Shown here one piece after another: positions 62,801 through 64,000 of a DNA stretch of 64,000 nt. The translations under genes were made by a program, and so were the position numbers. Numbering within the stretch: position 1 is the stretch's first letter; the number at the start of each line of letters is the position of its first letter. The notes under the pieces are model-generated. The model was given only the letters and a program-made list of their open reading frames with translations. It had not been told where the DNA came from and did no database searches. This DNA is from Adineta vaga (lineage: Eukaryota > Rotifera), in the NCBI GenBank assembly GCA_021613535.1, contig CP075494.1, positions 10,168,001 through 10,232,000 on the forward strand, in the 5' to 3' direction.

Positions 62801-64000
62801 AAGTTGAAGTAAGTAAACAGCATTTTCGAACGAATGGATGTATAAAATAAGTACTTATATCAATTGGCGGTGCCTGAGCCCACCCAGTCTTACTTGTGGG
62901 TGAATTTGGCCCTCGTTGGCCCACTCTGGACAACATGTCTGCTCACATCCACATCCTCTCGGCAAGAAATTTCCGAACATCCGATAAAAATTCCCGGATA
63001 TCCGACATCCCCGAACATCTGCACGAAATCAGCAAAAAATAGTTTTCTTTTCAAACACCCGGACACGTTACCCGATGTTCAGAATGGATGGTACGAAACG
63101 TAGTTCACCCACTTTAACTTTAAAATCATAGCAAAATAAAACTATTTTGAATTTTAGAATCGTATTAAAGTTAAAATATTTTGAAGTGACTTAGTATCAT
63201 TTGCAACTGAGCAACGAACACATTTTAAATACTATAAAGAAATTTTTAATGTTAAAGCTAAAATGAAACTTTAATCACTTTTTCAAAGTAAAGTTAAAGT
63301 TAAAGTGTCACCTCTACTCTACTTCGTTCAATGTTTCGATAAACCCTACTGGGTCAAAATTCTTGTACTTTTGATTATACTCACGGATCCAAAATTGCGA
63401 TCATTCTAACATTCTAACTCTTCTAAAACTCAAACTTATTCATTTTCATAAAAATTTCCACAATATGATAGTCTTTGGTTTCTTGTGCCCGTAATCCGTG
63501 TATAATATGCGTAGTATTTGGAATCCTATTCGAAGTTCGAGTATCAGAAGAGGACTACATGTAATTCTAACTATATTCGACAAATACTAAATTTGATGAT
63601 GTTCGTAAAGTGAATTTGTACGTTAGCACCAGCGTCCTATGCGCAAGCTCGCATTTGGCTCGATGAACGGATTCGATTCGACCCTGACAAACCACAACTC
63701 GCAATATACAACATGCCTTTTCTCTATCGCCTCTCCTCCGGATATACTCTATCAATATCACAACTTCGCCATGCTCTTCAACTCATTGTGCAGAAACATC
63801 TATCACTACGAACATCACTCAACTTCGATTCAGAAAACAATGTACTCATGCAACGAATTGTTGATTTAGACAACGATAATAAAGATCAACTATATGAATT
63901 CATCGAAAGTACCTATGAAACAGAGGAAGAACTCAGTCACATTATGCACACTGAGAAAGGCAATCCACATATCTTTGATCTTTCTCGAGGTCTTGTCTTT
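13315..64000 (+). CDS. Giant multimodular NRPS gene, intron-rich, 3' truncated by the window
   Basis: One assembly-line NRPS. Exons: 13315-14824, 14886-16343, 16505-17068, 17132-18213, 18267-18566, 18622-18952, 19013-24682, 24744-26201, 28007-28573, 28637-29724, 29780-30079, 30137-30467, 30524-31516, 31583-33040, 33931-34494, 34554-35641, 35697-35996, 36054-36384, 36439-37437, 37498-39149, 39206-39505, 40449-40779, 40831-41832, 41893-43365, 45117-45686, 45742-46829, 46889-47188, 48132-48462, 48514-49506, 49573-51030, 54813-55377, 55441-56526, 56585-56884, 56940-57270, 57334-58326, 58389-59846, 63627-64000. All junctions are GT-AG. Phases agree throughout, except for two frameshifts in exons 54813-55377 and 55441-56526. 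The protein would be cytosolic, and its carrier serines need a phosphopantetheinyl transferase, which is not seen here. A single transcript is inferred from junction continuity. Long introns could hide gene boundaries, although the Ca|Cb junction is spliced in the same phase everywhere, including as a plain 161-bp intron at 16344-16504. Confidence 0.8.
13372..14466 (+). repeat. 369-bp in-frame tandem triplication
   Basis: Copies begin at 13372, 13741 and 14110 (period 369 bp, exactly 123 codons), each opening with the codons for YYYDRIQYP. The copies differ by only a few bases, so the expansion is recent. The third copy runs into the T0 linker after about 14,466. Confidence 0.95.
14886..16343 (+). 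CDS. Module 1 first condensation domain (Ca1)
   Basis: A single 1458-bp exon encoding a full-length C domain (about 486 residues). It opens SFAQERIILDE (C1-like) and contains the catalytic motif HHTVYDG (canonical HHxxxDG), YIDYSVHER, and a C5-like VGMFVATSPCR. It ends in a C-A-linker-like LILPEEDLE, but no A domain follows. Instead a second C domain is spliced in. Its job would be peptide-bond formation between the T0- and T1-bound chains. The flanking phase-1 introns are 14825-14885 (61 bp) and 16344-16504 (161 bp). Of the Ca domains, this one and Ca6 keep the glycine of HHxxxDG. Confidence 0.9.
16505..18014 (+). CDS. Module 1 second condensation domain (Cb1)
   Basis: Exons 16505-17068 and the first part of 17132-18213. 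It begins APASYAQRQLW and has the active-site motif HHMIFDF, in which HHxxxD is kept but the usual glycine is phenylalanine. The intron at 17069-17131 interrupts the codon after LRYLD, a position absent from Ca domains. The second half carries ARMFWLDAL, LPLPYDRH and a C5-like VIGLFDNIIPLR. It lies directly upstream of A1, so it occupies the normal C position, with Ca1 as an extra domain before it. Whether both are active cannot be told from sequence. Confidence 0.88.
18015..19990 (+). CDS. Module 1 adenylation and carrier domains (A1-T1)
   Basis: A1 spans the end of exon 17132-18213, exons 18267-18566 and 18622-18952, and the start of 19013-24682. Core motifs: A3 FTSGSTGIPKP with an intron immediately after it, A4 CSFDIHVQE, A5 NLCGPAETT, A7 YRTGDLVRMD, A8 GRKDFQIKLRGQR, A10 NANGKIDRKAL (catalytic Lys kept). 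The nine pocket residues, aligned to GrsA by eye, read D-I-Q-Y-C-G-L-L-Q. Asp235 is present, so an amino acid substrate is expected, but I recognise no standard match. T1 has FFDIGGHSLLL with its serine at 19822-19824. A1 is intron-rich while the Cy module that follows in the same exon has no introns. Confidence 0.9.
20100..21510 (+). CDS. Module 2 heterocyclization domain (Cy)
   Basis: A C-superfamily domain that replaces the HHxxxDG motif by DALIMDFWS at about 20,560-20,584, an exact fit to the Cy signature DxxxxDxxS. Upstream is the typical Cy opening FPVTDIQQAYLVGR. Further Cy-like stretches are SFRDYV, FTAVLPLEI and SQTPQVFLDN. Cy domains condense the upstream acyl chain with Cys/Ser/Thr and then cyclodehydrate the side chain to a thiazoline or oxazoline. 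The adjacent cysteine-coded A2 argues for thiazoline. It is encoded without introns. Confidence 0.93.
21520..24270 (+). CDS. Module 2 cysteine-specific adenylation domain (A2) with internal oxidase
   Basis: Motifs: A3 YTSGSTGKPKGV (the only A domain in the window with the canonical PKG), A4 FDLSVYDIFG, A5 SLGGATEASIW, A7 YRTGDYG, A8 GRKDFQVKVHGHRIELGEIE, A10 NSNGKIDRNAL. Aligned to GrsA, the pocket residues are D235 L236 Y239 N278 L299 S301 L322 I330 W331. This is the complete cysteine code known from bacterial Cys-activating domains of Cy modules. An oxidase domain is inserted between A8 and A10 (separate entry). The lack of introns and bacterial-like motifs contrast with A1 and A3-A7, suggesting a separate and later acquisition from a bacterial donor. 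Confidence 0.93.
22940..24110 (+). other. McbC/SagB-type FMN oxidase (Ox) domain embedded in A2
   Basis: About 390 residues between A8 and A10 of A2. Nitroreductase-family features: YYARKSYRQF (the RRSxRxF-like FMN-phosphate motif), YASVEELYPVQVYVEV (like the SAG-LYPV motif), SSGLYYHNPDKHTLELV, LYGKKLGYEFCVLETGY (the tail of the SagB fold) and GICPIGTRTSF. In epothilone- and myxothiazol-type synthetases, an Ox inserted at this A-domain position oxidises thiazoline to thiazole. An inserted Ox also occurs in indigoidine synthetases, but those lack the Cy partner seen here. A stretch of acidic, serine-rich residues near 23,740-23,830 looks like a local insertion. Confidence 0.9.
24271..24682 (+). 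CDS. Module 2 carrier domain (T2)
   Basis: Begins YRAPATDLEKTIVNIWQQVL. A serine- and asparagine-rich insertion of about 35 residues follows, then the core FFNLGGDSLLLVQIY with the phosphopantetheine serine. It ends QWHTLHIEEG at a phase-1 intron (24683-24743). Only T0 and T2 carry GGDS; all other carriers here have GGHS. The insertion between helix 1 and the core resembles the serine-rich linker of T0. Confidence 0.9.
24744..26201 (+). CDS. Module 3 first condensation domain (Ca3)
   Basis: A 1458-bp exon, the same length as the module 1 counterpart. Opens ASFAQERIFLDE. The active-site motif is HHAAADR, with His-His and Asp kept and Gly changed to Arg. It then has YIDYSVHERL and AGMFVSTLPY, and ends LILPEEADE. 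It sits directly after the thiazole module, so it is expected to accept the heterocycle-bearing chain from T2. Confidence 0.88.
26655..27277. mobile_element. Non-autonomous TIR element 1 (about 623 bp, MULE-like)
   Basis: Flanked by perfect 9-bp direct repeats TAAAAACAC (26646-26654 and 27278-27286). The ends are inverted: the left end reads into ACGAAAATTGATCGA and the right end carries the reverse complement. Subterminal CGAAAATTGATCGA units are repeated several times at the left end and, inverted, at the right end. There is no transposase. The 9-bp duplication suggests the Mutator-like superfamily; the family call is inference. Confidence 0.75.
27461..27850. mobile_element. Non-autonomous foldback/MULE-like element 2 (390 bp, TIRs of about 140 bp)
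   Basis: Flanked by perfect 9-bp direct repeats AACAAAAGT (27452-27460 and 27851-27859). About 140 bp at each end are imperfect inverted repeats: AGAGCTCGG at the left end pairs with CCGAGCTCT at the right, and the match continues through TTGAACTAAA and ATTAGGTCCATT-like blocks inward. The short middle contains a small palindrome (CTTGTACTTGCCAAGTACAAG-like). There is no coding capacity. Long TIRs plus a 9-bp duplication are typical of Mutator-like MITEs. Confidence 0.85.
28007..29515 (+). CDS. Module 3 second condensation domain (Cb3)
   Basis: Exons 28007-28573 and the first part of 28637-29724. Opens PASYAQARIWLDERIRF. The catalytic motif is HHALFDF, with Phe for Gly. The internal intron (28574-28636) falls after LRYLD as in the other Cb domains. 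The second half has ASMFWLDAL, LPLPYDRHRLS and VIGMFVNAIPLR. The first exon is almost identical to its module 7 and 8 counterparts (54813 and 63627), indicating recent shared descent or conversion. Confidence 0.9.
29516..31516 (+). CDS. Module 3 adenylation and carrier domains (A3-T3)
   Basis: Exons: the end of 28637-29724, 29780-30079, 30137-30467 and 30524-31516. Motifs: FTSGSTGIPKS, CSFDGHIQD, NMYGPVETT, YRTGDLVRMD, GRKDFQIKLRGQR, NANGKVDRKQL. Pocket residues by eye are D-G-Q-L-C-G-M-V-E, with no assignment. Carrier T3 has FFSAGGHSLLF; it ends QWHTLHLIKG at an intron of 66 bp (31517-31582). That intron is free of stops and a multiple of three, so naive translation reads through it. The real boundary follows from the conserved G|NASFAQ junction. 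Confidence 0.9.
31583..33040 (+). CDS. Module 4 first condensation domain (Ca4)
   Basis: A 1458-bp exon opening NASFAQERIFLDERVRF. The active-site motif is HHAAFDR (Gly to Arg). It has YIDYSVHERL and MGMFVATLPHR, and ends LILPEEDLEIQ. It is closely related to Ca7, with long blocks identical at 31,906-32,260 and 49,896-50,250. Confidence 0.9.
33041..33930 (+). other. 890-bp Ca|Cb intron of module 4
   Basis: GT-AG, phase 1, joining GAA-G to CA-CCT-GCT. I see no gene, no clear terminal inverted repeats and no satellite in it. Confidence 0.75.
33931..35430 (+). CDS. Module 4 second condensation domain (Cb4)
   Basis: Exons 33931-34494 and the first part of 34554-35641. Opens APASYAQTRLSYDE. The active-site motif is HHAVFDI (Ile at the glycine position). 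The internal intron is 34495-34553. Then ANMFWLDAL, LPYDRHRLS and IIGLFENIIPLR. It is the most divergent Cb start, lacking the RIWLDE opening of Cb3, Cb6, Cb7 and Cb8. Confidence 0.88.
35431..37437 (+). CDS. Module 4 adenylation and carrier domains (A4-T4)
   Basis: Exons: the end of 34554-35641, 35697-35996, 36054-36384 and 36439-37437. Motifs: FTSGSTGIPKA, CSFDVHVLD, NLYGPAETI, YRTGDLVRMD, GRKDFQIKLRGQR, NPNGKVDRKQL. Pocket residues by eye are D-V-L-Q-C-S-L-I-C, unlike the other A domains. Carrier T4 has IFSIGGHSLLI. From 36,766 onward (A7 motif to carrier and into the next C domain) the DNA is near-identical to 41,161-43,002. The two modules therefore share an A-domain C-terminal part and carrier but differ in the substrate-binding part. 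Confidence 0.9.
36766..38607 (+). repeat. 1.84-kb near-identical direct repeat, copy 1
   Basis: Matches 41161-43002 at a constant offset of 4395 bp, including the 60-bp intron. It covers the end of A4, T4 and most of C5. The only differences I saw are seven substitutions clustered at about 38,495-38,540. Confidence 0.92.
37498..38930 (+). CDS. Module 5 single condensation domain (C5)
   Basis: The first part of exon 37498-39149 (1652 bp). Opens KASSAQERIFLDEQIRF. The motif HHAAFDG is canonical. Then YIDYSVHEHV with no intron at that site (a Ca trait), and IGMFVSTLPYR. Unlike every other Ca-type domain it continues straight into an A domain (ILPNERVLMQSMNNTEM, a Cb-type C-A linker), so this module has one C domain. 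It looks like either the ancestral layout or a Ca/Cb recombinant that deleted the intervening part. Confidence 0.9.
38931..41832 (+). CDS. Module 5 adenylation and carrier domains (A5-T5)
   Basis: Exons: the end of 37498-39149, 39206-39505, 40449-40779 and 40831-41832. Motifs: FTSGSTGVPKP, CSFDIHVQE, NLCGPAETT, YRTGDLVRMD, GRKDFQIKLRGQR, NPNGKVDRKQL. Pocket residues by eye are D-I-Q-Y-C-G-L-L-Q, the same as A1 and A6. Carrier T5 has IFSIGGHSLLI, near-identical to T4. A 943-bp intron (39506-40448) interrupts the domain right after the A3 motif, where other modules have 55-57 bp. Confidence 0.9.
39261..41109 (+). repeat. 1.85-kb near-identical direct repeat, copy 1
   Basis: Matches 46944-48792 at a constant offset of 7683 bp, including the 943-bp intron. 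I saw only about one difference before the right-hand divergence point. It covers most of the substrate-binding half of A5 and A6. Confidence 0.92.
39506..40448 (+). other. 943-bp intron inside A5
   Basis: GT-AG (GTCAGT donor), phase 0, between PKP and AQLRHRNF. It contains a perfect 16-bp palindrome TTCGAACATGTTCGAA at 39984-39999. There is no coding potential I can support. An identical copy lies at 47189-48131. Confidence 0.8.
41161..43002 (+). repeat. 1.84-kb near-identical direct repeat, copy 2
   Basis: Partner of 36766-38607. It ends at the shared ATCACTG, after which the two C domains diverge. It carries the seven-substitution patch at about 42,890-42,935. Confidence 0.92.
41893..43365 (+). 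CDS. Module 6 first condensation domain (Ca6)
   Basis: A 1473-bp exon. The first about 1,110 bp equal C5 (opening KASSAQERIFLDE, HHAAFDG, YIDYSVHEHV). The rest differs and ends with a Ca-type tail IILPEETREIEDQLF and a phase-1 donor. It is therefore a C5-like front end joined to a Ca back end, and is followed by a Cb domain. Confidence 0.9.
43366..45116 (+). other. 1751-bp Ca|Cb intron of module 6
   Basis: GT-AG, phase 1. Mostly AT-rich sequence with no coding region I can support. The one structured element is the hairpin at 44533-44609 (separate entry). Confidence 0.75.
44533..44609. repeat. 77-bp inverted repeat (18-bp perfect stem)
   Basis: GGGAACAAACTGATTTCA at 44533-44550 is matched by its exact reverse complement at 44592-44609 with a 41-bp loop. 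The loop repeats ATGATTTCA-like words. It may be a small foldback element or transposon remnant. No target-site duplication seen. Confidence 0.7.
45117..46610 (+). CDS. Module 6 second condensation domain (Cb6)
   Basis: Exons 45117-45686 and the first part of 45742-46829. Opens APASSAQARIWLDERIRF. The active-site motif is HHALFDY (Tyr for Gly). The intron 45687-45741 falls after LRYLD. Then ASMFWLDVL, LPYDRHRLS and VIGMFVNAIPLR. Open throughout. Confidence 0.9.
46611..49506 (+). CDS. Module 6 adenylation and carrier domains (A6-T6)
   Basis: Exons: the end of 45742-46829, 46889-47188, 48132-48462 and 48514-49506. The central part is a copy of A5, including its 943-bp intron (47189-48131). After 48,792 it switches to sequence close to A3-T3. 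Motifs: FTSGSTGVPKP, CSFDIHVQE, NLCGPAETT, YRTGDLVRMD, NANGKVDRKQL. The pocket code D-I-Q-Y-C-G-L-L-Q is as in A1 and A5. Carrier T6 has FFSVGGHSLLF. It is a mosaic of at least three module sources. Confidence 0.9.
46944..48792 (+). repeat. 1.85-kb near-identical direct repeat, copy 2
   Basis: Partner of 39261-41109 (offset 7683), extending through exon, 943-bp intron and exon. Confidence 0.92.
47189..48131 (+). other. 943-bp intron inside A6
   Basis: A copy of the A5 intron, with the same GTCAGT donor, length and 16-bp palindrome (47667-47682). No gene seen. Confidence 0.8.
49573..51030 (+). CDS. Module 7 first condensation domain (Ca7)
   Basis: A 1458-bp exon opening NASFAQERIFLDEQVRF. 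The active-site motif is HHAAFDR (Arg for Gly). Then YIDYSVHERL and VGMFVTTLPHR, ending IILPEEDLEIQ. From 50,065 it is identical to Ca8 (58,881 onward) apart from about one base near the junction. Confidence 0.9.
52787..53026. mobile_element. Possible short TIR/foldback element (about 240 bp)
   Basis: The ends are an imperfect inverted repeat of about 15 bp (CAAGGGAGAAAAGCG at the left; its near reverse complement at the right). The interior holds GGATYC-rich blocks in opposite orientations: TTGGATCCTAT on the left and ATAGGATCCAA on the right, plus a roughly 20-bp unit in about three copies. No convincing target-site duplication. The second copy is at 61602-61841. Confidence 0.4.
53848..54502. 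mobile_element. Non-autonomous hAT-like element (655 bp)
   Basis: The left end TAGGGATGACACTTTAACT and the reverse complement of the right end TAGAGGTGACACTTTAACT match at 17 of 19 positions. Imperfect 8-bp flanks CTCTTATT (53840-53847) and CTCTACTT (54503-54510) fit a diverged hAT duplication. TTAAAGT-rich blocks lie near both ends. The interior is notably richer in G+C (54,050-54,270) and has no transposase. The second copy is at 62663-63316. Confidence 0.6.
54813..56310 (+). pseudogene. Module 7 second condensation domain (Cb7), frameshifted twice
   Basis: Exons 54813-55377 (565 bp, expected 567) and the first part of 55441-56526 (1086 bp, expected 1088). The first break is near 55,130, where CACATTGCACAC lacks two bases relative to CACATTATGCACAC in the copies at 28,320 and 63,940. 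The second is near 55,918, where a CT run is two bases short of the paralogues and RILS is followed by a stop (about 55,935). Otherwise it is a normal Cb: ASYAQARIWLDE, HHALFDF, ASMFWLDAL, VIGMFVNAIPLR. The two losses total 4 bp and do not restore frame. Either the module is decaying or these are assembly errors. Confidence 0.8.
56311..58326 (+). CDS. Module 7 adenylation and carrier domains (A7-T7)
   Basis: Exons: the end of 55441-56526, 56585-56884, 56940-57270 and 57334-58326. Motifs: FTSGSTGIPKA, CSFDNHLLS, NHYGPAEVT, YKTGDLVRMD, TRKDYQVKLRGQR (the usual Gly of A8 is Thr), NANGKVDRKQL. Pocket residues by eye are D-N-L-H-C-G-H-V-N, unlike any other module here. Carrier T7 has FFSIGGHSLLF. 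The frame is open within these exons, but in a faithful transcript they lie downstream of two frameshifts. It has the most motif deviations of the A domains in the window. Confidence 0.85.
58389..59846 (+). CDS. Module 8 first condensation domain (Ca8)
   Basis: A 1458-bp exon opening IASFAQERIFLDEKVRF. The active-site motif is HHAASDR (Arg for Gly). The first about 490 bp are distinctive; from 58,881 the sequence equals Ca7. The breakpoint falls inside the C domain, just after the active-site motif, and marks a recombination junction. Confidence 0.9.
61602..61841. mobile_element. Second copy of the possible 240-bp TIR element
   Basis: Duplicate of 52787-53026, carried by the large tandem duplication and not by independent transposition. 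Confidence 0.4.
62663..63316. mobile_element. Second copy of the hAT-like element
   Basis: Duplicate of 53848-54502, one base shorter in a T run, with the same flanks. It was copied as part of the tandem duplication. Confidence 0.6.
63627..64000 (+). CDS. Module 8 second condensation domain (Cb8), partial
   Basis: Opens APASYAQARIWLDERIRF and is open to the window end at the LSRGLVF region, before the HHxxxD motif. It has the intact sequence where Cb7 is frameshifted, so this copy is potentially functional. The gene continues beyond the window. Confidence 0.88.

Larger units (their letters stand above)
59847..63626 (+). other. 3780-bp Ca|Cb intron of module 8
   Basis: A copy of the module 7 intron, two bases shorter through two T-run differences. 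It holds no supported gene and contains second copies of both candidate transposons. Confidence 0.7.
58881..64000 (+). repeat. Second copy of the long tandem duplication
   Basis: Partner of 50065-55184; it continues past the window edge. This copy keeps the intact frame at the site where the first copy has a 2-bp deletion (63,943 region). Confidence 0.92.

Noticed and set aside
26202-63626. Splitting the locus into several separate NRPS genes at the long gaps
   Set aside because: Each long gap lies at the same Ca|Cb junction, has matching GT and AG sites and phase 1, and corresponds to a short 161-bp intron in module 1. Not fully excluded without transcripts.

Overview
The window reads as eukaryotic DNA, most likely from a bdelloid rotifer. 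It is AT-rich, has many short GT-AG introns (51-66 bp), and carries a very large multimodular non-ribosomal peptide synthetase (NRPS) on the + strand. NRPS genes are rare in animals but are known as horizontally acquired genes in bdelloids. The species assignment is inference; the gene structure is read directly from the sequence.

Layout. Positions 1 to about 10,560 are an 80-bp tandem satellite (about 130 units, open at the left edge). Positions 10,561-13,242 hold no gene I can support. From about 13,315 to the right edge (64,000) runs one NRPS gene model of 37 exons, truncated at the window end, with roughly 11,660 codons in the window. Its domain order is T0 / Ca-Cb-A1-T1 / Cy-A2(Ox)-T2 / Ca-Cb-A3-T3 / Ca-Cb-A4-T4 / C-A5-T5 / Ca-Cb-A6-T6 / Ca-Cb-A7-T7 / Ca-Cb(partial). 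Here C is condensation, A adenylation, T the carrier (thiolation) domain, Cy heterocyclization and Ox an FMN-dependent azoline oxidase. No thioesterase or other release domain is in the window.

The outstanding element is module 2. It is an intronless Cy-A(Ox)-T cassette whose A domain shows the full cysteine specificity code (DLYNLSLIW), with an oxidase inserted between A8 and A10, as in bacterial thiazole-forming modules. The predicted assembly line would make a peptide containing a cysteine-derived thiazole. Five of the other modules share a rigid exon template (1458 / 564-570 / 1088 / 300 / 331 / 993-999 bp) and an unusual tandem Ca-Cb condensation pair.

The array has grown by recent duplication or conversion. 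A 1.84-kb segment (36,766 and 41,161), a 1.85-kb segment (39,261 and 46,944) and an 8.8-kb tandem unit (50,065 and 58,881) are near-identical copies. Module 7 carries two independent 2-bp frameshifts. Long introns at the Ca|Cb junction contain non-autonomous DNA transposons, two with 9-bp target-site duplications and one hAT-like.
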